Notes under the pieces: model-generated
The model's input: the letters and a program-made list of their open reading frames with translations, nothing else
Told to the model about the DNA's origin: nothing
Database searches by the model: none
Assembly: GCA_934486965.1 (NCBI GenBank)
Contig: CAKSQP010000017.1
Coordinates: 1-20,795, forward strand
Reading direction: 5' to 3'
Origin: an uncultured Eubacteriales bacterium
Lineage (GTDB): Bacteria > Bacillota > Clostridia > Oscillospirales > UBA644
DNA length: 20,795 bases
Translations under genes and position numbers: made by a program
In this document: positions 6,266 through 12,550 of the stretch, in pieces
Layout of the letters: every line of letters begins with the position of its first letter
Numbering within the stretch: the first letter of the stretch is position 1

Positions 6266-7762
6266 TTATTCCGCTTTCTTTTCTGCGGTCTTCTTTGCCG
6301 CGGGCTTTTTAGCGGCGGTCGAAGTTTTCTTTGCCGCGGGTTTCTTTTCTGCGGTCTCGGTCTTCTTTTCCGCTGTTTTCTTTGCGGCGGGTTTTTTAGC
6401 GGCGGGCTTCTTCTCGGCTGCGGGTTTTTCCTCAGCCTTTTCGGAAGTCTTCTTTGCCGCGGTCTTCTTTGCGGCTGCCTTTTCGGTTATTTCGGCGTTG
6501 TTTTTGACTGCTTCGAAAGCCTTTCTTACGGTAAGGTCTTTCATTATCTGTTCGGTTACATAGTCGTTCTTGAGTTTTTCGACTTCGACTGCCATTTCGG
6601 AAGAATATTTGTTATATTCTTCGTCGACTTCGGCGTCGGTGATGACGATTCCTTCAAGTTCGGCTATTTTTTCGAGCGCGAGACGGGTCTTTACGTCTTT
6701 TTCGGCGGTCTCTCTGAACATATCCTTAAGGCTGTCGAGGGTTGCGCCGGTATATTTCATATACTGTTCGAGAGAAAGTCCCTGAGAAGCGAAACGCTGT
6801 TCGAAATCCTGAAGTTGTCTGTTGATCTCAGTATCGAACATACACTGCGGAATGTCGGCTTTGACAAGGTCGGCGAGTTTGTCGGAAAGTTCTTTTTCGA
6901 CTTTATATTCCGCTTCCTGTTCTTTTCTTTCTTTGATCTTTTTCTTTATGTCGTCCTTGAACTCTTTGAGAGTATCAAAGTCGCTGACGTCTTTTGCAAA
7001 CTCGTCGTCAAGTTCGGGAAGTTCTTCGGTTCTTATAGCCTTGAGGTTTATCTTGAACTCGGCGTCCTTGCCTTTGAGTTCTTCGGCGTGGTAATCTTCG
7101 GGGAACTTAACGTTTACGCTGAACTGTTCGCCTGCTTTCTTGCCTATCATCTGATCTTCGAAACCGGGGATAAACTGTCCGCTTCCGAGAACGAGGTCAT
7201 AGTCTTCCGCTTTGCCGCCGTCAAACTGTTTGCCGTCAACATAGCCGTCGAAATCGAAGGTTACGGTGTCGCCTTTTTTGGTTACGGCGTCTTCTTCGGC
7301 GTCGATAAGTCTGCCCTGACGTTTCTGGTAAGCCTTGACTTCGGCGTCAACTTCAGCCGCGGTTACTTTAACGGCGTCTTTTTCGACTTTGAGTCCTTTA
7401 TAGTCTTTTATTTCGACTTCGGGTTTTACGGTTACGGTCGCTTTGAATTTGAAACCGTTTTCGTCAACCGAAACGATCTCAACGGAAGCACGGTCGACCG
7501 GTTCGATCTTTGCCTCGGCGACAGCCGCTTCGTAAGCGTCGGGATATACTTCGTTTATGGCGTCGTCGTAGAACACTTCGGCACCGTACATTTTTTCTAC
7601 CATTCTTCTCGGAGCCTTGCCTTTACGAAAGCCCGGAACGTTCATCTTCGCTATATTCTTTTTGTAGGATCTTTCTACTGCGGCGTCAAATTCGTCAGCG
7701 GGGACGGTTATGACAAGTTCGACAGTATTTTTGTCTGTTTTGTTCTGGCTGTTCAGAGTCAT
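6266..7762 (-). CDS. tig: trigger factor with cationic C-terminal tail
   Basis: Trigger factor is the ribosome-bound chaperone that meets nascent chains. Visible domains are the N-terminal ribosome-binding domain with signature GFRKGKAPR at 44-52, an FKBP-type PPIase domain at about 160-243, and the helical C-terminal chaperone domain to about residue 425. The product is 498 residues, against roughly 430 for usual members. The extra part (about 426-498) is almost entirely Lys, Ala, Glu, Pro and Thr in short KKPAAKK and KKTAEKK units, like histone H1 or mycobacterial HU tails. AGGAAGG upstream and the promoter at 7803-7831 fix the start. It heads the tig-clpP-clpX operon. Confidence 0.96.
   Translation of the reverse strand: MTLNSQNKTDKNTVELVITVPADEFDAAVERSYKKNIAKMNVPGFRKGKAPRRMVEKMYGAEVFYDDAINEVYPDAYEAAVAEAKIEPVDRASVEIVSVDENGFKFKATVTVKPEVEIKDYKGLKVEKDAVKVTAAEVDAEVKAYQKRQGRLIDAEEDAVTKKGDTVTFDFDGYVDGKQFDGGKAEDYDLVLGSGQFIPGFEDQMIGKKAGEQFSVNVKFPEDYHAEELKGKDAEFKINLKAIRTEELPELDDEFAKDVSDFDTLKEFKDDIKKKIKERKEQEAEYKVEKELSDKLADLVKADIPQCMFDTEINRQLQDFEQRFASQGLSLEQYMKYTGATLDSLKDMFRETAEKDVKTRLALEKIAELEGIVITDAEVDEEYNKYSSEMAVEVEKLKNDYVTEQIMKDLTVRKAFEAVKNNAEITEKAAAKKTAAKKTSEKAEEKPAAEKKPAAKKPAAKKTAEKKTETAEKKPAAKKTSTAAKKPAAKKTAEKKAE
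6268..6489 (-). repeat. degenerate Ala/Lys-coding repeat tract in tig
   Basis: The 3' end of tig is built from imperfect short repeats encoding KK-P/T-A-A and related units; on the plus strand these read as GCGGCGGG and TTCTTT alternations. This gives a low-complexity, locally skewed tract prone to slippage, so length may vary between strains. It stays in frame to the stop. Confidence 0.75.
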
Positions 7763-7802
7763 TTTCTTAGACCTTCCTCTTATATAATTTTCGTACTTTG
7801 TA

Positions 7803-7831
7803 AGTATAGCATAAAAAAAGCAAAATTGCCA
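7803..7831 (-). promoter_or_regulatory. promoter of tig
   Basis: On the minus strand, TATACT (7803-7808) is preceded by TGC, an extended -10. A weak -35, TGGCAA (7826-7831), lies 17 bp upstream, with a run of seven T in the spacer. It lies about 40 bp before the tig ATG and past the preceding operon's last stop. Confidence 0.6.
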
Positions 7832-7885
7832 TACCTTTTGCCATTCATTCGTAAAAAATTCAACAAAAGTTTTCTTTTACGGGAT

Positions 7886-8554
7886 TTATCTCACTAAAAT
7901 CGGCGAAAATCCGAGAAAATCGGCTGAAATCAGTTTATATGAGATACCGTCGACTGTCCCCGTTTTCGCAAGGGCAAACGCGCCGCCGTGCAGATGTCCG
8001 TAATAACATTCGGTGACGCCGTATTTTTTCATCGTTTCGATTATCTCTTCGTTTTTCTGATCGGCAAAAAGCGGCGGATAGTGCATAAAAACAACGGGCT
8101 TTTGTTTGGCGGACGCAAGCGACGTTTCAAGGCGAATAACCTCTCGGCGCAGGACTTTGACGTCAGCCTCCGCCCCCGGCTCCTGAATCCAGCCGCGCGT
8201 TCCGCATATCGAAATATCGCCGTATTCGTAACTGTTATTGTGCAGAAAGGAAATATTCCCGTAAGGTTCGGCGAATTCGTTCATTTTTTTGACGGTGTTC
8301 CACCAATAGTCGTGATTGCCTTTTGATATTATTTTTTTACCCGGAAGAGACGCCAGAAAATCAAAATCCGCGCGCAGGTCGTTAAAACCCATCGCCCAGG
8401 AGACGTCCCCCGGAATCACTATCGTATCGTCGTCTGTCAGCGGCCAGTTTTCCTTTATGCGGCAGACATAATTTTCCCATGCGGGACCGAAGACGTCCAT
8501 GGGCTTATCGGTCGACAGGGAAAGATGCAGGTCTGCCATTGCGTAAAGCGACAT
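7886..8554 (-). CDS. calcineurin-like metallophosphoesterase
   Basis: This 222-residue protein has the complete metallophosphoesterase signature: DLH at 8-10, GDVSW at 49-53, GNHDYWW at 79-85, H158 in MHYPP and GHLHG at 186-190. These residues bind a two-metal centre that hydrolyses phosphomono- or diesters. There is no signal peptide or membrane helix, so it should be cytosolic. AAGGAG precedes the ATG, and the gene lies 3 bp after the M19 dipeptidase gene as the last member of the lepB operon. The substrate is unknown; nucleotide, phosphoprotein or nucleic-acid substrates all occur in this superfamily. Confidence 0.88.
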   Translation of the reverse strand: MSLYAMADLHLSLSTDKPMDVFGPAWENYVCRIKENWPLTDDDTIVIPGDVSWAMGFNDLRADFDFLASLPGKKIISKGNHDYWWNTVKKMNEFAEPYGNISFLHNNSYEYGDISICGTRGWIQEPGAEADVKVLRREVIRLETSLASAKQKPVVFMHYPPLFADQKNEEIIETMKKYGVTECYYGHLHGGAFALAKTGTVDGISYKLISADFLGFSPILVR

Positions 8555-8557
8555 ATA

Positions 8558-9412
8558 TTACTCCTTATCAAAAAATGCGGCGGCGTTGCCGTAAAAGACT
8601 TTTTCGGTGATCTTTTCCGAAAAGGCGGAAACAAATTTTTCGCGCAAAGACGAAAGCGACGAAAGCCCCGTAATTCCGGCAGGAAGTTCGGTGCCGTCCC
8701 AGTCGCAGCCGAAAGCAAGCGCATTTTCCCCGCCGAGAGACAGGATATGTTCCGCATGAAAAAGCAGGTCCTCCGACTTCGGGTCCTCGGAAAGGGCTTT
8801 CGGATAAAGGTTCAGGCCGATAAGTCCGCCGCGCGAAATTATCTCTTTTATCATTTCGTCGGTTATGTTCCGCGGGTGATCGAAAACCTTTCTCGCGCAG
8901 GAATGGGTCGCGACGACTTTGCCCGAAGTATGGGACAGAACGTCGAAGACGCCCGCGTCGGAAAGATGCGATATATCGGGAACGATGCCCGTTTCTTCAA
9001 GGACACCGACAGCCTCTTTTCCGAGAGGCGTAAGTCCTTTTTTCGGAGAAAGGACATTCCCCGACGCAAGTTCGTTTTCGCCGTTCCACGCAAGCCCGAA
9101 AACGCGGAAACCCTCGTTTTTAAGCCAAAAAATTCTGTCGAGGTCTCCCTCGATACAGCCGCCGCCCTCGACCGACAGAACGGGTTCGGCGGAAATTTCG
9201 GGAACGATTTTCCTGAAATATTCAAGAGCGTTTTTTAAGTATTCGAAGCCTCTTGCGTGCGTAACGTCATTAAACCAGAAAGCAAACGTCTGGACATATT
9301 TTTCGAAAATTTCAGCAGAGCGGGAGTTGACGGCGCAGTCGGTATTTTCAAAGGTCTCGCCGTCGTCGAAAAGGCAGGTTGCGGTATCACAGTGCAAATC
9401 GAAGTATTTCAT
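8558..9412 (-). CDS. peptidase M19 family dipeptidase
   Basis: This 284-residue protein belongs to the membrane (renal) dipeptidase family M19, binuclear zinc enzymes that split dipeptides. Visible landmarks are DLHCDT at 5-10 (H7, D9), SVEGG at 80-84 (bridging E82), NELASG at 113-118, DISHLSD at 146-152 (H149), ATHS at 168-171 (H170), CDWDG at 236-240, and GNAxxFF near the end. It has no signal peptide, so it is predicted cytosolic. At 284 residues it is somewhat shorter than many M19 members. GGAG seven bases before the ATG supports the start, which overlaps the yraN 3' end by 26 bp. Peptide salvage is the likely role. Confidence 0.9.
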   Translation of the reverse strand: MKYFDLHCDTATCLFDDGETFENTDCAVNSRSAEIFEKYVQTFAFWFNDVTHARGFEYLKNALEYFRKIVPEISAEPVLSVEGGGCIEGDLDRIFWLKNEGFRVFGLAWNGENELASGNVLSPKKGLTPLGKEAVGVLEETGIVPDISHLSDAGVFDVLSHTSGKVVATHSCARKVFDHPRNITDEMIKEIISRGGLIGLNLYPKALSEDPKSEDLLFHAEHILSLGGENALAFGCDWDGTELPAGITGLSSLSSLREKFVSAFSEKITEKVFYGNAAAFFDKE

Positions 9413-9803
9413 CTTTGTCTCCTACGTAGTAATCTTTATAATACTTCACGGAGGATATATCAAAACTTTCGGTATAGATTATCGCCGCGACATCAAAACT
9501 ATATGAAAGACGGTGAACATCTATGCCGTCGGCATAAAGCGAGCGGATATAGCCCCTTGCCGCATAGAGAATATGTCTCATTTTTTCGGAGTCGACCGCC
9601 TGTTCGGGCAGAAGGTAACTGTTTTCCTTTCGGCTCTTGACTTCGACGAATGCGACCTCTTCCTTTTTCTTCGCGATGATATCTATTTCATACTTACCGT
9701 ATTTATAATTGCGCTCAAGAATCTTATAGCCGTTTTCCTTCAGGAGTTTTTCGGCGACGCCCTCGAAGACCGTTCCGAGAGACTTTGCCGACGGGCTATT
9801 CAT
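9387..9803 (-). CDS. yraN: YraN/UPF0102-family endonuclease-like protein
   Basis: This 138-residue protein of the YraN (UPF0102) family carries a PD-(D/E)xK nuclease-like core: E39-I-D41 in KYEIDIIA, then E54-V-K56 in AFVEVKSR. An N-terminal helix and GYKILERN precede the core, as in family members. The usual GEID is KYEID here, keeping the acidic residues. The family commonly follows rnhB, as it does here, with an 8-bp overlap and GGAGG placed inside the end of rnhB, so translation is coupled. Its exact role is unsettled; a role in DNA metabolism is inferred from the fold and neighbours. Confidence 0.88.
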   Translation of the reverse strand: MNSPSAKSLGTVFEGVAEKLLKENGYKILERNYKYGKYEIDIIAKKKEEVAFVEVKSRKENSYLLPEQAVDSEKMRHILYAARGYIRSLYADGIDVHRLSYSFDVAAIIYTESFDISSVKYYKDYYVGDKDEILRFAL

Positions 9804-10404
9804 AATGGTCCTCCAGATTTTTCAGAAAGGACATACGGTAAAAGTCCTTTACGCCGTAAGTCTGAAGAATTCTGTAATGCTCTTTTGTCGGGTATCCCTT
9901 ATGTTTTTCAAGCATATATTCGGGATATTTTTCGGCAAGTTCTTTCATATAGCGGTCACGGGTGACTTTTGCAAGAATCGACGCGGCGGCAATATTCGCG
10001 CTTTTTGCGTCGCCCTTTACTATGGTTTCGGTCTCAATTCCGAAATCGGGCGCGCGGTTGCCGTCGACAAAAATAAAATCGGGCTTTACCGAAAGTTTTT
10101 CGACCGCTCTTTTCATCGCGAGATACGTTGCGTTCAGAATATTGTATTTATCTATTTCCGCAGGGGACGAAAAAGCCACGGCATAAGCCGCGGCCTCTTT
10201 GACTATTATATCGTAAAGCGCTTCCCTTTTTTTCTCGGAAAGTTTTTTTGAGTCGTTGAGACCTTCTATATTGCAGCCGAAAGGCAGTATCACCGCCGCA
10301 GCGGAAACAGGTCCGCAGAGAGGGCCTCTGCCCGCCTCGTCTATTCCGCAGAAAACGGTATCTTTTCTTTGTTTTGCCTTTTCGTAACTCCAGAGATCCA
10401 TCAC
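9796..10404 (-). CDS. rnhB: ribonuclease HII
   Basis: RNase HII cuts the RNA strand of RNA-DNA hybrids and starts removal of misincorporated ribonucleotides. The 202-residue protein has the GIDEAGRGPLCGP signature at 20-32, catalytic D22, E23, D114 (FVDG) and D132 (KGDAKSANIAAAS). The first codon is GTG at 10402-10404, overlapping the rbgA stop as GTGA; an ATG follows immediately at 10399-10401. GGGAG lies 7 bases before the GTG and 10 before the ATG, so either may be used. The order rbgA-rnhB-yraN is well known in Firmicutes. Confidence 0.97.
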   Translation of the reverse strand: MMDLWSYEKAKQRKDTVFCGIDEAGRGPLCGPVSAAAVILPFGCNIEGLNDSKKLSEKKREALYDIIVKEAAAYAVAFSSPAEIDKYNILNATYLAMKRAVEKLSVKPDFIFVDGNRAPDFGIETETIVKGDAKSANIAAASILAKVTRDRYMKELAEKYPEYMLEKHKGYPTKEHYRILQTYGVKDFYRMSFLKNLEDHYE

Positions 10405-11276
10405 GCCTCGTCTCCCGTTTCGTATTTGTTGAAAAGAGCGACCTTTTCAAGCGAAATTCTGCCTATTTTTCCCGCTCTGAATTCGTCGAGCAGGACGTTC
10501 GCGGTTCTTTCGGTGTTGACTTCTCCGCCCTTTATTATAAAGCCTCTTTTTCTGCCGATATCAAGCATGAGTTCATAAATATCGGGGTTTATTTTGTCAA
10601 GTTTGTATCTTTCCTTTAAGTTATCGGGATAATCTTTTGCAAGTATCTGCAAAAGCCTGAATGCGATCTCTTCAACGTCAAGCACTGTGTCTCTTATCGC
10701 TCCGGTTATCGCAAGACGGGTCGCGGCGTGCTGATTTTCGAGTTTTGCCCAAAGGATTCCGGGGGTATCGAGAAGCGAGATATTGCCTTTAAGGCTTATC
10801 CACTGTTTTCCGCGGGTAACTCCCGGACGGTCTTCGGCTTTTACTCTTCTTTCGCCGCTCAGAGCGTTTATAAGAGTGCTTTTCCCGACGTTCGGGATAC
10901 CGAGTATCATTATTCTTATCGCCTTGTTCGTAATTCCTCTTTTGGCGTATCTCTCCGCTTTTTCGGCAAAAAGTTCGCGGAGAGCCGAAGTAAACGCTTC
11001 GGTATTCATACGAAGGCTCGACTGGAATATTACAAAATAACCCTTCTTTTTATAATAATCCGCCCATTTTTTCGTTTCGGCGGGGTCTGAAAGGTCGCTT
11101 TTATTGAGGACCAAAAGTTTGGGCTTATCCTTTGTCAGATATTCGATATCGGGATTTTTCGACGCAAAAGGAATTCTCGAATCGAGAAGTTCGACGACGA
11201 TATCTATATCCTTAAGGCTGTCGATTATCATTCTTTTGGTCTTGGTCATGTGACCCGGATACCAGTTTATGCTCAT
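10401..11276 (-). CDS. rbgA: ribosome biogenesis GTPase RbgA (YlqF)
   Basis: RbgA is a circularly permuted GTPase needed for late 50S subunit assembly. The permuted motif order is visible in the 291-residue product: G4 NKSD at 58-61 comes first, then G1 GIPNVGKS at 126-133, G2 PGVT at 151-154 and G3 DTPG at 170-173. The N-terminal INWYPGHM is typical of the family, and a C-terminal helical RNA-binding region follows. The start overlaps the lepB stop by 4 bp (ATGA), and the stop overlaps the rnhB start by 4 bp. Placement near rplS fits a role in large-subunit assembly. Confidence 0.97.
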   Translation of the reverse strand: MSINWYPGHMTKTKRMIIDSLKDIDIVVELLDSRIPFASKNPDIEYLTKDKPKLLVLNKSDLSDPAETKKWADYYKKKGYFVIFQSSLRMNTEAFTSALRELFAEKAERYAKRGITNKAIRIMILGIPNVGKSTLINALSGERRVKAEDRPGVTRGKQWISLKGNISLLDTPGILWAKLENQHAATRLAITGAIRDTVLDVEEIAFRLLQILAKDYPDNLKERYKLDKINPDIYELMLDIGRKRGFIIKGGEVNTERTANVLLDEFRAGKIGRISLEKVALFNKYETGDEA

Positions 11277-11854
11277 TCGTCAACAGTCCCTATTTTATTT
11301 ATCGGCCAGAATCTGAGAAAGACTTTTCCGACTATCGATTCCACGCTTACGGGTCCTATATAGCGGCTGTCCTTGCTCACGGTACGGTTGTCCCCCATAA
11401 CGAAGACGCAGCCTTCGGGGACGACGGTATTTTCTCCGTAAAGTTTCGGCTCGGTATAAATGCCTTCGTCGAGGTAGTATTCGTCGAGTTTTTCGCCGTC
11501 GACATATACTTTTCCGCTCTTTATATCAACGGTCTGTCCCTCTGTCGCGATAATGCGCTTGACCCAGAGTTTCTCGCCGTTTGCGTCTTCTTCGTTCGGG
11601 GAGAAGACGATGATATCACCCTGCTTCGGAGTATAAAAAAGCGAAGTAAGGACATATCTGTCGCCGGGTTCCATAGTGCTCAGCATGGAAGTTCCGACAA
11701 CGGTTCCCACTTTCGCGATAAAAAACAGAATAAGGACAGCGATGACTGCGGCGGTTATACACGTTTCGGCAAGATCGAAAAACGACGCAAGAGCCGACGA
11801 TGTTTTTACCGTGGCTTTTTCTGTTATGTTTTCGTTTTGATTATTCGCTTCCAT
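11273..11854 (-). CDS. lepB: signal peptidase I
   Basis: This is a type I signal peptidase that removes signal peptides from exported proteins on the outer face of the membrane. The 193-residue protein is the short Gram-positive form: an acidic/polar N-terminus, one membrane helix at about 33-50, catalytic Ser56 in GTSM, Lys99 in WVKRI, and the GDNR...SKDSR box at 154-164. GGAGG lies 11 bases before the ATG. The rplS terminator ends only 25 bases upstream of the start, leaving no room for a normal promoter between them. The secreted proteins at 705 and 16324 are plausible substrates. Confidence 0.97.
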   Translation of the reverse strand: MEANNQNENITEKATVKTSSALASFFDLAETCITAAVIAVLILFFIAKVGTVVGTSMLSTMEPGDRYVLTSLFYTPKQGDIIVFSPNEEDANGEKLWVKRIIATEGQTVDIKSGKVYVDGEKLDEYYLDEGIYTEPKLYGENTVVPEGCVFVMGDNRTVSKDSRYIGPVSVESIVGKVFLRFWPINKIGTVDE

Positions 11855-11879
11855 CTGACGAAAATCCTCCGTGTTGTTA

Positions 11880-11921
11880 AAAAGGCGACGGCTTCGTATT
11901 AAAACAAAACCCTCGCCTTTT
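11880..11921 (-). terminator. terminator between rplS and lepB
   Basis: A 9-bp stem AAAAGGCGA/TCGCCTTTT (11880-11888 with 11913-11921) has a long 24-nt AT-rich loop. On the minus strand it ends in TTTTTAAC. It lies 22 bases past the rplS stop and 25 before the lepB ATG. The long loop suggests partial termination rather than a tight stop. Confidence 0.65.
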
Positions 11922-11943
11922 ACTTTTGCACCGATTAAAGAAA

Positions 11944-12288
11944 TTAAAGTGCTTCTTTAACTCTTGCAGCCTTACCGACTCTGTCTCTGAGATAATAGAG
12001 TTTAGCGCGGCGAACTTTACCTTTACGGACAAGTTCGACCTTTTCAATGCTCGGAGAGTTGATCGGGAATACTTTTTCGACGCCTACGCCGTAGGATACG
12101 CGTCTTACGGTAAAGGTTTCGGAAATGCCTCCGTGTTTCTTGGCGATAACAACGCCTTCGAAGACCTGAACTCTTTCTCTGGAGCCTTCTTTGATTCTGA
12201 CGTGGACTCTTACCGTGTTACCGACCTTGATATCAAGGGGTTCGGCACGGAGCTGATCTTTTGTCATTGCTGCGATAGCTTTGTTCAT
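11944..12288 (-). CDS. rplS: 50S ribosomal protein L19
   Basis: L19 lies at the interface between the 30S and 50S subunits. The 114-residue product has the expected length and family features: an N-terminal helix, the GNTVRVHVRIKEGSRERVQ segment starting at residue 23, a VGVEKVFPINSPS segment, and a basic C-terminus with RAKLYYLRDR. AGGAGG at 12299-12304 supports the start. In many bacteria rplS ends the rpsP-rimM-trmD-rplS operon; here it stands alone with its own promoter and a long leader, and a divergent transporter gene takes the usual upstream place. Confidence 0.98.
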   Translation of the reverse strand: MNKAIAAMTKDQLRAEPLDIKVGNTVRVHVRIKEGSRERVQVFEGVVIAKKHGGISETFTVRRVSYGVGVEKVFPINSPSIEKVELVRKGKVRRAKLYYLRDRVGKAARVKEAL

Positions 12289-12386
12289 AATCTCTTTTCC
12301 TCCTGAATTTTATTTCAAGATATTTTGACCCTGAAAAGGTCTGAGCGTTCATGCAGAGAAAGGCAGAGGACCACTCATATCATGCA
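12289..12386 (-). ncRNA. structured rplS leader, candidate L19 autoregulatory leader
   Basis: About 98 nt lie between the predicted transcription start and the rplS ATG. Read as RNA, GAGUG (12376-12372) can pair with CGCUC (12347-12343) to enclose a central domain, and GACC (12341-12338) with GGUC (12330-12327) forms a second hairpin just before the AGGAGG. GCAUGA occurs twice. The position and style fit the ribosomal protein L19 leader of low-GC Gram-positives, in which L19 is thought to bind its own mRNA. The match is from memory of that family, not from a covariance search. Confidence 0.55.
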
Positions 12387-12392
12387 ATGGTA

Positions 12393-12421
12393 ATTATACC
12401 ATAACAAACGCCGAAACGCAA
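12393..12421 (-). promoter_or_regulatory. promoter of rplS
   Basis: On the minus strand a consensus TATAAT (12393-12398) with extended TGG is preceded 17 bp upstream by TTGCGT (12416-12421). It is about 105 bp before the rplS ATG and faces away from the transporter promoter 60 bp further on. Confidence 0.75.
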
Positions 12422-12480
12422 GGGCTTTTTGTGAATTTTTTACGAAATATCCCCTATTCTTTCTTTTTCGTTTTTTTTCA

Positions 12481-12509
12481 TTGACAAACGCCGCAATATA
12501 TGGTTTAAT
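12481..12509 (+). promoter_or_regulatory. promoter of the Na/Pi cotransporter-tyrS operon
   Basis: A perfect -35 TTGACA (12481-12486) is followed by a 17-bp spacer and TTTAAT (12504-12509), with TGG directly before the -10 (extended). It lies 41 bp upstream of the ATG at 12551. The 12399-12480 interval between this and the divergent rplS promoter is AT-rich and T-tracted; no clear PhoP box was found. Confidence 0.8.
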
Positions 12510-12550
12510 GATATTGGTAGATTTTTGATTGAATTCGGAAGGAAAAAATT

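Noticed and set aside
6268..6489. Short repeats that could suggest a CRISPR or tandem-repeat locus
   Set aside because: The repeats are codon-level Lys/Ala units in frame with tig, with no constant repeat length or spacers.
7850..7881. Inverted repeat CGTAAAA/TTTTACG as a terminator for the lepB operon
   Set aside because: Only 7 bp and AT-rich, with an 18-nt loop; too weak to call, though something must end that transcript before tig or it reads through.
6155..7897. 580-codon plus-strand open frame opposite trigger factor
   Set aside because: It is the antisense shadow of tig; its Phe/Gly/Leu/Cys-rich product simply mirrors the Lys/Glu/Ala codons of the real gene.
8525..9238. 237-codon plus-strand frame opposite the M19 gene
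   Set aside because: The minus-strand frame has all metal-binding motifs of M19; the plus-strand product is Arg/Lys-rich and featureless.
12399..12480. Possible PhoP box or T-box in the divergent rplS/cotransporter region
   Set aside because: No TTAACA-type direct repeats and no T-box sequence are visible; only AT-rich tracts.
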